A stretch of DNA of 34,745 bases from a virus (IMGVR_UViG_3300048672_000954:1-34745); one strand, 5' to 3'. Positions 21,673 through 31,333 are shown, numbered from the stretch's first letter. Numbers and translations are program-made. The notes: generated from the letters alone by a model not told the origin.

Positions 21673-22331
21673 TGGACAAAAGACTATTCCTAATAACTGC
21701 ATTAGTAATTCTACTACTTGCCAGCTTATACAAAAATTATCAACAGTATGTGGATAACTCGCAGGCAAAAAGTAGACTAGCAACGATTACAGAAAAGGGC
21801 AATAACGCTATTGCTCAGGTAATCAAAACGGATAGCTCAGACCGCACCGTATATACTAATGTGTTAGCAAGTACGCAGGACGAAAAACGCCTTGCTACTG
21901 GTAAGTTTGTTGATACTCTAAGTAACTTTTTAAAAGTGCCAGTTGGGCAAATTGAAGAAGTAACCAGAGTAAAAGTAATTAAGTACGACACTGTAAAAGT
22001 TACAGTTGTACAAGACTCAGCCCAAAACAGGATATACAGATACGCAAATCGCTGGCTTACTGCTAAGCTTACTACAAAGGATTCGACGCTACAATATAGC
22101 TACAGCGTCGAGCTTGCAGACTACCAGTACTCAAAAGGCATCCTATTCTGGAAGAAAACCTACAGGGAAATTACCCTAGCAGATCCTTCTGCCAAAATCA
22201 TAGGTGTTCAACGATTTACGATGCCAGTCACTTCGCCCAGTAGGTTGGGTTTAGGGGTAATTGGTGGGGTGGATATGCAAGGAAGGTTCCTTGTTGGGCT
22301 GGGGATTAGTTATCAATTAATTCGTTTTTAA
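21672..22331 (+). CDS. Membrane-anchored lysis-region protein with C-terminal beta-rich end (i-spanin candidate)
   Basis: The 219-residue protein has one N-terminal transmembrane segment (LFLITALVILLLASLY, about 5-20), a long periplasmic domain, and a C-terminal RLGLGVIGGVDMQGRFLVGLGISYQLIRF-like end whose alternating hydrophobic strands and final Phe resemble outer-membrane strands. The start overlaps the preceding stop. It could join inner and outer membrane at lysis. Similar proteins of Bacteroidota prophages are of unknown function. Confidence 0.55.
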   Translation: MDKRLFLITALVILLLASLYKNYQQYVDNSQAKSRLATITEKGNNAIAQVIKTDSSDRTVYTNVLASTQDEKRLATGKFVDTLSNFLKVPVGQIEEVTRVKVIKYDTVKVTVVQDSAQNRIYRYANRWLTAKLTTKDSTLQYSYSVELADYQYSKGILFWKKTYREITLADPSAKIIGVQRFTMPVTSPSRLGLGVIGGVDMQGRFLVGLGISYQLIRF

Positions 22332-22353
22332 AACACTTTTATAATCTAATTTA

Positions 22354-22662
22354 ATGACAGAAGAACGTAAGAAGGTACTCGATTTGCTTTGGCAAACATA
22401 CCCACAGGATAAAGTATTTTATCTCACATCAGACGATCAGGCTTTCAGGCTTGAAAACGACGCTAAAAACCATGCAAAGAGTCTATCTGATGATTCTGTA
22501 GACAAATGCGAACGGACTCCCAGTACAACAGGTCAAAAGCCTGCTAAGAAGTCTAGTAAAAAGAAAGAAGTAGAGCCAGTAGAGCCAACACCTCCAGCAG
22601 AGCAGGAAGCTGACGAAAGCGAGGACGAGGACGAAGAAGCAGAGGACGAAGGCGAAGAGTAG
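22354..22662 (+). CDS. Small acidic-tail virion-region protein
   Basis: The 102-residue protein has an N-terminal helical part with the pattern VFYLTSDDQAFRLENDAKNHAKSL, seen near capsid genes in Bacteroidota phages. Then come a Lys-rich stretch (KPAKKSSKKKE) and a strongly acidic tail (DESEDEDEEAEDEGEE). No enzymatic domain is recognised. It may be a minor structural or assembly protein. Confidence 0.55.
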   Translation: MTEERKKVLDLLWQTYPQDKVFYLTSDDQAFRLENDAKNHAKSLSDDSVDKCERTPSTTGQKPAKKSSKKKEVEPVEPTPPAEQEADESEDEDEEAEDEGEE

Positions 22663-22737
22663 TATTAGTTCTCAACAAGCGAAGTAAAAGTCTAGTAAAT
22701 AGCTCAGCAATTTTTCAAAAATCAAATTTTTAGCAAC

Positions 22738-23244
22738 ATGCCCCAATATACTTTGGATTGCAAAAAAGTTGAAGTCGGAGACTTTAGCTTAGTTGATGGG
22801 ACGATATCGAACTGGACAGAGGTAAAGGTTTTGAAAAACTCTGTTAATATTCAATTATCCCTCCCAACCCGAACGAAATTCCATGAGGCTGGCAAAAAGT
22901 TCCCTTTCATTACTGCCCTACAAGAAGGTACATTGACTGGCAATTTTTCAGCTACTAGCTTAGCACCTGATGCTCTTGCAAAGTTTATCGATGGTACTGT
23001 TTCGACTGCTGATGGTGTCAAAACCTTCGGTATGGGTGATACACAGGTTAAAGAAAAGTTTCAAGCGCTCAGATTTACGACTAGAGACAATTTTGTAATG
23101 GTCGTTTCAAAAGCTTCGATTATTGCAGGTTTGAACTTCCAGTTTATGGATAATCAAGTTCCGCTTTTGCCGATTGAATTTGAGCCAGCGGATACAGGGT
23201 TTAGCAATATTAAGCCAGTTACTTGGACGGAGCCAGCAGCATAA
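22738..23244 (+). CDS. Tail tube (major tail) protein
   Basis: The 168-residue beta-rich protein directly precedes the tail chaperone genes and the tape measure, the standard site for the tube protein of siphoviruses. Typical features are the early VDGTISNWTEVKVLKNSV, ALQEGTLTGNFSATSL, and the C-terminal strand PIEFEPADTG. Its leader shares AAATTTTTAG (22724-22733) with the capsid gene. No sheath gene is present. Confidence 0.65.
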   Translation: MPQYTLDCKKVEVGDFSLVDGTISNWTEVKVLKNSVNIQLSLPTRTKFHEAGKKFPFITALQEGTLTGNFSATSLAPDALAKFIDGTVSTADGVKTFGMGDTQVKEKFQALRFTTRDNFVMVVSKASIIAGLNFQFMDNQVPLLPIEFEPADTGFSNIKPVTWTEPAA

Positions 23245-23245
23245 T

Positions 23246-23692
23246 ATGGAAATACAAGTAAAAGCGGCCAAAACACTTTTACGGGAAGGGGTGGCTCTGA
23301 ATGCAAAGCCACCCCTTTGGTTGTTTTGGCTAAGACCCAAACTATACCAACCCTCAGGGGCACAACTCGTAAAAATATGCCAGTACTATGCCAGTACTGG
23401 GCTTGACAAAAAGGACTTATTTAATATTAATAGTTCGGAAGCGCTTGTTTTGCTATCGCTCAATCTCGAAACTTTTGCTAGGATGTTGGCTATCTGTATG
23501 TTTAAAAACTACCGATTAGCTATGTTTTTTCATAAGCCTTTAGCGAGGTGGATTCTTAGAAATAAGTCGGCTGAGGATATTTTAGGAATGTGGGAAATAG
23601 TAGCCCACTTTTCGGGTTTGTCGGATTTTCTGAGTACTACCAGATTGTTGAAACAACTCAACATGCTGGGTCAAGTGGAGAAGAGGAGTTAA
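23246..23692 (+). CDS. Tail assembly chaperone, zero-frame product (gpG-like)
   Basis: The ATG at 23246 gives 148 residues of mostly helical sequence (DLFNINSSEALVLLSLNLETF), just after the tube gene. A second frame overlaps its end, and GGGTTTG at 23614-23620 lies in phase, so about 125 residues would be shared with a longer -1 frameshift product. This is the usual genetics of siphovirus tail chaperones that coat the tape measure. Confidence 0.65.
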   Translation: MEIQVKAAKTLLREGVALNAKPPLWLFWLRPKLYQPSGAQLVKICQYYASTGLDKKDLFNINSSEALVLLSLNLETFARMLAICMFKNYRLAMFFHKPLARWILRNKSAEDILGMWEIVAHFSGLSDFLSTTRLLKQLNMLGQVEKRS

Positions 23693-23895
23693 TACCTATC
23701 GGGATGAATAGCCTCTTTGGTATTGTGGCATATAGTCAAAAAGAACTAGGCTTAAGTTACCATGAAATCATGTATGAAATGTCGTGGGCGTGCGTGCAAA
23801 TGATGCTCACTGATATGCCTAGAGTAGTGAAAAAAGACCAAATTATTCAAAAAGTTACTGGACGTGAATTATTCAACCTTTTCCCGAACCATTAA
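23590..23895 (+). CDS. Frameshifted C-terminal part of the tail chaperone (gpT-like)
   Basis: This frame, -1 relative to the gene at 23246, is entered at 23614-23620 and ends at 23895. The fused product would be 216 residues, with the extra 91 beginning VGFSEYYQIVE and containing ELGLSYHEIMYEMSWACVQMM, a pattern seen in chaperone C-terminal parts. The GTG at 23590 has no clear ribosome site, so independent translation is less likely. Confidence 0.65.
   Translation: MGNSSPLFGFVGFSEYYQIVETTQHAGSSGEEELIPIGMNSLFGIVAYSQKELGLSYHEIMYEMSWACVQMMLTDMPRVVKKDQIIQKVTGRELFNLFPNH
23614..23620 (+). other. -1 programmed frameshift site GGGTTTG
   Basis: The heptamer fits X XXY YYZ read as G GGT TTG in the zero frame (codons ...TCG GGT TTG). 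The -1 frame then reads GGG TTT GTC and stays open for 91 codons. Only a small GTTG-AAA-CAAC stem lies about 28 nt downstream. Confidence 0.7.
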
Positions 23896-24103
23896 AACCC
23901 TAAAAAATAGACTGAAATCTATTTGGATTGTTATTGCTTCAAAAAACTTTATCATAATCTATGATATTGAAGAGTTTGAGCATGATGGGGCAAAAGGAAG
24001 AAGATTTAAGTTAGGTCGTAGAACAAATTATGATGACCAATCAGATTTATTAACCTTGAAAGGTGCGGTAAAAACACTTACTGAAAAAAACAACCCTCAT
24101 TAA
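23864..24103 (+). CDS. Small basic tail-region protein
   Basis: The 79-residue protein starts with GTG inside the end of the preceding frame. Its hydrophobic strand WIVIASKNFIIIYDIEEFE followed by GAKGRRFKLGRRTNYDDQSD resembles small proteins found before tape-measure genes in Bacteroidota prophages. It lies 2 bp before the tape measure gene. Function unknown. Confidence 0.55.
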   Translation: MNYSTFSRTIKTLKNRLKSIWIVIASKNFIIIYDIEEFEHDGAKGRRFKLGRRTNYDDQSDLLTLKGAVKTLTEKNNPH

Positions 24104-24105
24104 AT

Positions 24106-27100
24106 ATGCAAAATGACTTAGAAATTAATGTTGATTTCATGATTAACAGCCCCGATGCTAAGCGTGCGCTTAATGAGGTTAAAAATGAGATTAACGGTGT
24201 TGCCAATCAGGCTGATACAGCAGGAAAAAGGCTTAATGAAAATATTAATAATATAATTGACCCCAACAAATCAAAAGGGTTGATTAATGACCTTAAAAGC
24301 AAAATAGCTGAAGCAAAAAAAGTAGCTGAATCTGCTACCAGTGAATTGACGATTGAGCTTGCTAATGCGAAAATACAGCAGTATGAAAGAGAGCTTTCTC
24401 GCCTAGCTGTAATCGGAAAGCAAGGATTTGACGACCTAGGAAATAAGATAGCGGATGAAATAGAAAAGCCAGTAGGCAAGTTGCAACGCCTACAAAAAGC
24501 TGCTGAAATGTATGCAAACATGGCAGCAACTTCCAACAATCAACAAACTATCGAAAAGTATAACCGTAAGCTTCAGGAGACGCAGTTACTTATTACACAA
24601 ACCCAAAACGTTGGAAAAGTTGGGTTCGACAAAATGGGTAATGCTGTAGAAAACTCTGGCAGTTTGGTTTCTAAGCTTTGGAGTGGCTTGTACAAAGTTG
24701 CTAATATTCTTCCTGGGCTTGGAGTAGCTGGGATTTTGGCATTTGCATTAGATCCACTTATAGCCTACTTGTCTAAGTTAGATATTTTCAAAACTAAGCT
24801 TACTGAAACACAAGCTACAGCAGATGCTTTTGCTGCATCGCTTTCGAGTGGTGGAGAATATGCAAGTGCAATAGCGAATATAGAAGGGCTTAAAAATAAA
24901 ATTGCTCTAGCTAAAACTGGACATTATGATGGAAAGGCTGCAATTGATGAATACAATAAAAGTATTGGAGCTGTTGCAGGACAAGTAAAAACACTCGACG
25001 AAGCAGAACAAGGTATTGCGAAAAATGCTGACCATTTTATTAAAATGACCTTGTATAAAGCGGCTGCATTAGAAACCCTAAAAAAGATGGGTGAAAAGCA
25101 GGCTTTAATTGCACAAGAAAATGCAAAAACAGATGTAGAGTCGCTTAACTATCTTGAAAGATTCGGGAAATGGGTTGCTGAAAAAACAGAAAATCTACCT
25201 ATAGCTAAATCATCTATCAATTGGAAAGATTTAGCACAGGCAAGAAAAAATAAGGCAATCAAACAAATTCAAGATGAAATCCCTGCACTGGATAAGGTTG
25301 CGAATGATTTGATGGCTAAAGCTTCGGAAGAAGCAAAGAAAATGGGTGGTACTCTTGGGCTTGATAAAAGTAAGCCAACTACTATAAAATCTGAGGCATA
25401 TATCCAAGCAGCCGAAAGCCTACAAAGACGAGTGTATGAAATTCAGCAGGAATACACTCGTAAACGAATGTCGAAAGACGACGAGGAACTACAAGCAGTT
25501 AGGGACAAATTTGCTAAGCTTGCTGAAGAGGTTACAAAGTTTAATAAGAACCCTAAAAATAAAATAAAGGTGGACGGCTCTAGTCTCGATGCCACAAGAG
25601 ACAAGGCAATAGAAGACCTTACTTTCAAGCAAAATACCGAAAAACTTAAGATAGAATTAGAACGCCAAAAAGGCTTATATGCCGAGTATGAAGCATATAA
25701 GAAAGACTTTGGCGAAAAGTCGGCAAACGAAAGATATGCTAAAGAGCTTGCTACCAACAAAACCTATATAGACTTAGTACAATCCGAGTATGAAAAGCTA
25801 AGTACTAAGCAAGCAGATACTTTGACTGGAGGCGAAAAAGAACGGTTGGACTACCTAAAAAAGACCTTAGAGGTCGCAAAAAAAGAACGCCAAAAGACGG
25901 ATGATGAGCAGTATAAGCAAGCCTTGGAGGCTGCACAAACATACACGGATAAGCTTGTTAATATCGAAAAAGATTATCAAACAAAGCTAAAGGCTCTGCG
26001 AGATAATGGCGGTCTGACATCGGAAAGGCTTAAGGTACTGGAGGATGAAAAGAACAAAAGTATTGAAAGTGCTAAGGATGAAGCTTTGCAGAAGTTGAGC
26101 ATCTACAAGAAGCTTAACGAAGATGTAATCCAGCTTACAAGCAAGCAAATCAAAACGCAAATAGAGGTAATTAGAGAATTGCTAAAAATCTCGAATATCC
26201 CAACGGAGTTAAGGGCAAAGCTAGAGACACAGTTGCAAAGCTTGTCGGGAAAAGTATCTATAGGTGTAGACCAGAGCTATCTGAACGACCTTGAAAATAG
26301 ATACAAAGAACTTGTGAAGTTGATAGGCTCAACGGATAGTCTGGGTAATAGTTTGCTAAGCGAAGCAGAGAGAAAAAGAATTGTAACGTCTCTAATTGAA
26401 ATCAAGGGCAAAATTAAGGAAATAGACCTTAATGGAGATGGACGTATTACAGCTTTCGATAAGCTTGCAAAGCGCTTTGATTATCTGAAAGGTTCGTCGA
26501 AAGAGCTTGCAGAAGGTCTTAACCGAGACCTACAGATTACGGTTGGAATCTTCGACCAGTTGGGCAGTGCAGTAAGCCAGTTTGATGCCGACATAGGAAA
26601 CGGTATCAAAACGATTGGACAGATGGTTAACGCCTTGGGCAAAGCAGCAGAGGCCAAACAGCAAATCAAAGACGGAAACTTACTGGAAGGTATTACCTCG
26701 GCTGTAGGTGCTGCGAACTTTGTTTTTAATGTTTTTGGCGAGCTGGCAAAGGCTGCCAAAAGCGTAGATGATTTCTATGCAAATGCCATCAAAGGCGAAC
26801 GAGCATATCAGGATTTACTAAAGCAACGAGCCTTGGATAACATTAAGGCTAATCAGACGAACTATAATGGTATTTTGTCGGAATTTGAGCTAAGGAAGCA
26901 ACAGCTTGCAGACTATCAGAAAGAATTTAAAGCCATCATGGCAGATTTGCAAGATAAGTCTTATGTGCTAGAGCAATACGTTTCGAAACTCTTATTTATA
27001 CCGACAGGTACATATAAGATTTACGACACCTTGGCAGGAAAGTCGTTTGAACAGCTACAGCAGTTGCTTATGCAGGGCAAACTGGAAGGAGAAGTCAAAA

Positions 27101-27801
27101 CCCTTGTAGAAAGATTGGTAGAGTTGGAGCAAAAGGGATACGATACGCAAAAGGCAATGGCAGAACTTGCCCAGCAAATGGCTGAGATATTCACAGGTAC
27201 GACGGTGGATGGATTAGCAGATAGTTTGTTGGAGATGTTCAAAGCTGGGAAAACTGGAGTCCAGGACTTAGCGGATTTTTTCCAAGAGACCATGCAAAAC
27301 GCTGCTCTAAGTATCTTCAAAAACAAGGTACTTGCTGAGGCCATGGATAAGTTTTATACTGAGTTCAGCAAAGCTACGATGGATGGTGGACTAGATCAGT
27401 CCAAAATAGCTAACCTCAAATTGCTTTTTGATTCGCTTGTGCAGGGAGCTAATACGCAGTTCAACGCACTTCAGCAGGTAACAGGTTTGAATTTGGTTAC
27501 TGGAGCAGGCACAACAGGAAGTAATAGTAATAGTCTATCGGGTCAAATACAGCGAAATATCACAGAGGCTACAGGCTCGGAGCTGGCGGGATTAGCGAGG
27601 AGCTATTACGATATAAGCAAAAAGAACTACGGGGTTGGTGTAGATAGCTTAGCAGTAATTCGCCAAAATGCCACCTATCTACTAGCTATTCAAAATAACA
27701 CTGCAAAAACAGTAGACAAGCTAGAAGACGTAGTAACAGAGCTTAAGACAGTTTCGAAAAATACAAAATCTACAAACTCAGCATACGACAACGGATGGTA
27801 A
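24106..27801 (+). CDS. Tail tape measure protein
   Basis: The 1231-residue protein is predominantly helical, with long charged coiled coils, and one hydrophobic segment (about 199-222, PGLGVAGILAFALDPLIAYL) that may act in membrane passage. An EF-hand-like loop DLNGDGRITAFD is at 774-785. It ends in a region with SNSLSGQIQRNI repeats of small residues. It sets tail length in siphoviruses; at about 1.5 angstrom per residue a tail near 185 nm is expected, which is an inference. It overlaps the next gene by 7 bp. Confidence 0.88.
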   Translation: MQNDLEINVDFMINSPDAKRALNEVKNEINGVANQADTAGKRLNENINNIIDPNKSKGLINDLKSKIAEAKKVAESATSELTIELANAKIQQYERELSRLAVIGKQGFDDLGNKIADEIEKPVGKLQRLQKAAEMYANMAATSNNQQTIEKYNRKLQETQLLITQTQNVGKVGFDKMGNAVENSGSLVSKLWSGLYKVANILPGLGVAGILAFALDPLIAYLSKLDIFKTKLTETQATADAFAASLSSGGEYASAIANIEGLKNKIALAKTGHYDGKAAIDEYNKSIGAVAGQVKTLDEAEQGIAKNADHFIKMTLYKAAALETLKKMGEKQALIAQENAKTDVESLNYLERFGKWVAEKTENLPIAKSSINWKDLAQARKNKAIKQIQDEIPALDKVANDLMAKASEEAKKMGGTLGLDKSKPTTIKSEAYIQAAESLQRRVYEIQQEYTRKRMSKDDEELQAVRDKFAKLAEEVTKFNKNPKNKIKVDGSSLDATRDKAIEDLTFKQNTEKLKIELERQKGLYAEYEAYKKDFGEKSANERYAKELATNKTYIDLVQSEYEKLSTKQADTLTGGEKERLDYLKKTLEVAKKERQKTDDEQYKQALEAAQTYTDKLVNIEKDYQTKLKALRDNGGLTSERLKVLEDEKNKSIESAKDEALQKLSIYKKLNEDVIQLTSKQIKTQIEVIRELLKISNIPTELRAKLETQLQSLSGKVSIGVDQSYLNDLENRYKELVKLIGSTDSLGNSLLSEAERKRIVTSLIEIKGKIKEIDLNGDGRITAFDKLAKRFDYLKGSSKELAEGLNRDLQITVGIFDQLGSAVSQFDADIGNGIKTIGQMVNALGKAAEAKQQIKDGNLLEGITSAVGAANFVFNVFGELAKAAKSVDDFYANAIKGERAYQDLLKQRALDNIKANQTNYNGILSEFELRKQQLADYQKEFKAIMADLQDKSYVLEQYVSKLLFIPTGTYKIYDTLAGKSFEQLQQLLMQGKLEGEVKTLVERLVELEQKGYDTQKAMAELAQQMAEIFTGTTVDGLADSLLEMFKAGKTGVQDLADFFQETMQNAALSIFKNKVLAEAMDKFYTEFSKATMDGGLDQSKIANLKLLFDSLVQGANTQFNALQQVTGLNLVTGAGTTGSNSNSLSGQIQRNITEATGSELAGLARSYYDISKKNYGVGVDSLAVIRQNATYLLAIQNNTAKTVDKLEDVVTELKTVSKNTKSTNSAYDNGW

Positions 27802-28787
27802 CACTTGGAGGAGTAGACTTAGGAAATTTTGGTATAGTTCCCGTACAAAATGGCAACGGGAACATACCAATATCAGGATGTTGGGATTTACCTAGTCGTA
27901 TCGGAAAGACCTTTCACGACTGGGGAGATCAGGACGGAGTACAGCCCTATGTAAGGGCGGACGAGATCAGATTTGGCGGACGAGATATTACACTTAGTGC
28001 AGTTATCGCAGGAGAATATGAAAATCAAGCATTAAGAAAGCTGTATAGCTTTTATGATTTTCTGGGCACACTGACGGGATTAGCTACACTTTCGACCGAT
28101 TATGGAAGCTTTCAGGTACTACAAAAGGACGAGATTAAGGCAGAGTATTACCATCAAGGTATCATCAAATTACAAATGTCTTTTCGTGAGCCAGAAATTA
28201 CTTTTTCAGGTACTATTCCCGCTCAGGACAATGCGAATTTCGGCATTGATGGCATAAGCTTTCAGACCTTAGGGCTTAAAGTATTAGATGTAGAAGGAAG
28301 GCACAATCTACCATCTACCAAGCAACAACAGTTCACGGCCTACAGCAAAGAAGGCTACCAAATCACCAAACGCAACGCAAGAGAAATCGGGCTGAAATGT
28401 ATTATCCTGGGCACGAGTTTAAGCGACTTTGAAACCAAGATAAAAAGCCTTCAAAAACTCTTTTCAAAAGAAGGACTTAGGACGATCACGTACAGGCACG
28501 ATGCCTTAAGAGAGTTCTTTGTTAAAGATGGTTTTCAGGTTTCGGATGTGTACGTAGAGTCGGGTAGAGTGTTTGGGGTACTGAATGTGCGGTGCGTGCA
28601 GGTTGGGCAAACGCTAGACTGGGACTTCCTAACCACAAACTCAGGCGAACCGATTTTGACAGCTTCAGGAGCTTATATCTATGTGGATAACTCGCAAAGT
28701 AACAGAGACTACAATTATTTAACGGATTCAAATAATAACTTCTTCACAACAAGCAATGGCATGTTGATAAGAGCAAACGACTTATAA
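27795..28787 (+). CDS. Distal tail protein, Dit-like
   Basis: The 330-residue beta-rich protein begins MVTLGGVDLGNFGIVPVQ and includes FHDWGDQDGVQPYVRADEIRFGG, then ITLSAVIAGEYE. Its place between tape measure and spike/hub is that of the distal tail protein joining the tail tube to the receptor-binding baseplate. It resembles Dit-like proteins of Bacteroidota prophages. The overlap with the tape measure gene suggests coupled translation. Confidence 0.6.
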   Translation: MVTLGGVDLGNFGIVPVQNGNGNIPISGCWDLPSRIGKTFHDWGDQDGVQPYVRADEIRFGGRDITLSAVIAGEYENQALRKLYSFYDFLGTLTGLATLSTDYGSFQVLQKDEIKAEYYHQGIIKLQMSFREPEITFSGTIPAQDNANFGIDGISFQTLGLKVLDVEGRHNLPSTKQQQFTAYSKEGYQITKRNAREIGLKCIILGTSLSDFETKIKSLQKLFSKEGLRTITYRHDALREFFVKDGFQVSDVYVESGRVFGVLNVRCVQVGQTLDWDFLTTNSGEPILTASGAYIYVDNSQSNRDYNYLTDSNNNFFTTSNGMLIRANDL

Positions 28788-28789
28788 TA

Positions 28790-31333
28790 ATGGCTAAATT
28801 TTGGCAAGATTTGGGGTTTCTCGATTCCCTTAACCTAACAGACAAGCTTCTTGTTGGTAAGAATACTGATGGAACAACAATGTATACTGACTTACAGTCA
28901 ATATACAGCAAGATTTCAGAAGATTATTTTAGTGATACCAAACCTAACTTAATTGCAGCAGGGTCAGTGCTTACTACACCCAGCAAACTGTCATGTTACA
29001 TTGCTCCACAAGGTAATTATACCTTGCCAACGGGGTCTATTAGCCTAACAGGTAATATTAATTTCATTTTTTATGATTTGTCAGGATGGAGTACGCAAAG
29101 TTTAGTAACTACAACACAAAGAGTAATTACATCATCAGGAGTCAACCCAACGGAAACACCATACGGTCTTTCTGAGATAGGAGTTTTTACGGACTCTAAT
29201 TTTAATCAGGTCTTTTTTATCAGCAGGTCTACAAATCCTTCAACAGCAAAAAAATGGGAGACACTTATTACACCATTTTCATATTATCAGACTCTTACGT
29301 CACTTTCACAAGTACCTAGATTTGTTGGCCAGAGTGGTTTGTTTGAGGGGCGATGGATGAAAGCAAGGTCTATCAATGTAGAGCCGTACTGGATTGCAGA
29401 TTTGACGGAAGAAAACAGTTATCTTCCTATCACCTCATCGCCCTCAAACCCTACCGAGGTTCCGCACTATCTTGGACAGGAAGGTATATATACAGATTCG
29501 AATTTTGAGCAGATTTTCTATATAGCTCGATCAAAAACAGCGACACAAAAATGGGTAATCGTACTTACTCCTGCTTTAATGAGTAGAAATCTTACATCTC
29601 TTAATGATGTGCCGATTTTTGTAGGACAAACAGCTAGGTTTTCAAACTATTGGTATAGGGCTATTGCCACTGTTTCGCCCCCCTACTGGCAATTGTTAGT
29701 GGATGCGGGCAATACATTCAAAGCTCTTTCATCATCAGCCTCAGCGCCTACGGAAACCCCTGATTATTTGTATCAAGCAGGAGTTTTCACTGATGCAAGT
29801 TTTAACCAAACCCTTTTTTTGGGTCGCTCTCAGACCGCAGCCCAAAAATGGATGAGAGTTATTAATGATTATGTCCTGAACTTGATACTAGCAAGCTATG
29901 TATTGAAGAGTGCATTCGCAAAAACAATAAGTACAATAGCTAGTACAGTTCCAGACTTCAAGTTGCAGTTAGGTTTCTTAGGAGAAAAATTTTATTTAGG
30001 ACGAAGTGTTTTTGGAGATTATTGGCGAGAGATTATGCACGAAGGGAACTTATTGAATTACATTGCGCCTGAAGCGATATCTAGTAATTCAAAAGTTGTT
30101 TCGAATTACAGGCTTGAAAAGTACGCTCATAGCGCATATACTGAATTTATGGGCAATGGAGAGTTTGGTATCACTGTATATATGTGCAATGATTTAAACA
30201 ATTATGAGGGTGCATCGGGTCAGAAAATTAGAATCACAAGATTCTATACTGCAAATCCCAATGACCAAACTTCTATCCTTGTTGCCGAACAAGGTCAGAC
30301 ATACGGTGATATAACACTAGATAACGTTGCACTACAAGTTCCCAACTTGCTGAAGATAGACGAAAGTAACCTTAGGATATTTTTTAGAGGAACTCAATTA
30401 GGAGTCAACAAGATATTCTATCGTGACTATAATATCAACTCAGGACTTTCAGCAAGCGTACAAGTTGTGCAGTGTAGAATCAAGAATGAATCTACACTTT
30501 TTGATATGAGCCTGACAAAAACAATAGAGCATTACGACTACCTTAGAGGCGCAACAAATGCTCTTGCGCTTACTGACCCTGAGATTTTCATTACTTCAGA
30601 TATTAGAAAATTCACTGATGGAAAATGGTATTCTGGTCTTAGCTTAGGGTCAGGCAATGATACAAGAGCAACAACAATCTTAATTCAGTCCGTGGATAAC
30701 GGTGCAACTTGGACGTTATTAGCTTCTCCTGACCCTCTACTAATGCCAGGTGCCACGGGCACTGACTCTAAGTTTTTCTGGGAGGCTACTGTGGCAGAGG
30801 ATACTAGTAATATATACATGTTTGGTAGGGGTTCGTCGAAAGGTTCAAGCAGCTCTAACGGTGCTGCATTCGGTGTCTGGATTACAGTCATAGCAAAAAC
30901 AAATCTGTATTCTTGCACTCCTCTTAATTCGACAAGCCCACTCCCTGGCCTTTCTTCTGCGCGAGTGTATAATATTTCAGACCAAAAGCCTGCAATATTG
31001 GACCTTGGTAATGATGGCCTATTTCTTGTGACACAGGGCTCATATTACGCAGGGCTTGCAGGAACCCTGAACTCCAATAGAGTCACACTTGATTTTGTAA
31101 GGATTTCATCAAATTTTTCTGTCTATGAAAAGAAATTTACTGTCAAAGACAGTAATGGGGTTCATTCAGTTTCTTTTGCAAAAAATCTTGATGTGCCTTA
31201 CATAACTTTTTCTACATCAAAAAGGAGGCAACCACAAAATCCACCACCAAGCCTTTCTGCTCAATACAAAAACACTACAGAAATTGCAATTTCAGAACTT
31301 AACAAAAGATACTTTTTAACAACCGTAAACTAA
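28790..31333 (+). CDS. Tail spike or fibre with internal repeats and sialidase-like Asp box
   Basis: The 847-residue protein carries three repeats of a 45-50-residue unit at about 104-152, 205-253 and 304-349 (NPTE.P, G.(F/Y)TD..F(N/E)Q, RS...A.KW), alternating with a second unit (TSL..VP.FVGQ...). The C-terminal half has an Asp box SVDNGATW (624-631) and DRATTILIQ-type strands, suggesting a sialidase-like beta-propeller. It is likely a receptor- or glycan-binding (possibly glycan-cleaving) spike. Catalytic residues were not identified. Confidence 0.72.
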   Translation: MAKFWQDLGFLDSLNLTDKLLVGKNTDGTTMYTDLQSIYSKISEDYFSDTKPNLIAAGSVLTTPSKLSCYIAPQGNYTLPTGSISLTGNINFIFYDLSGWSTQSLVTTTQRVITSSGVNPTETPYGLSEIGVFTDSNFNQVFFISRSTNPSTAKKWETLITPFSYYQTLTSLSQVPRFVGQSGLFEGRWMKARSINVEPYWIADLTEENSYLPITSSPSNPTEVPHYLGQEGIYTDSNFEQIFYIARSKTATQKWVIVLTPALMSRNLTSLNDVPIFVGQTARFSNYWYRAIATVSPPYWQLLVDAGNTFKALSSSASAPTETPDYLYQAGVFTDASFNQTLFLGRSQTAAQKWMRVINDYVLNLILASYVLKSAFAKTISTIASTVPDFKLQLGFLGEKFYLGRSVFGDYWREIMHEGNLLNYIAPEAISSNSKVVSNYRLEKYAHSAYTEFMGNGEFGITVYMCNDLNNYEGASGQKIRITRFYTANPNDQTSILVAEQGQTYGDITLDNVALQVPNLLKIDESNLRIFFRGTQLGVNKIFYRDYNINSGLSASVQVVQCRIKNESTLFDMSLTKTIEHYDYLRGATNALALTDPEIFITSDIRKFTDGKWYSGLSLGSGNDTRATTILIQSVDNGATWTLLASPDPLLMPGATGTDSKFFWEATVAEDTSNIYMFGRGSSKGSSSSNGAAFGVWITVIAKTNLYSCTPLNSTSPLPGLSSARVYNISDQKPAILDLGNDGLFLVTQGSYYAGLAGTLNSNRVTLDFVRISSNFSVYEKKFTVKDSNGVHSVSFAKNLDVPYITFSTSKRRQPQNPPPSLSAQYKNTTEIAISELNKRYFLTTVN

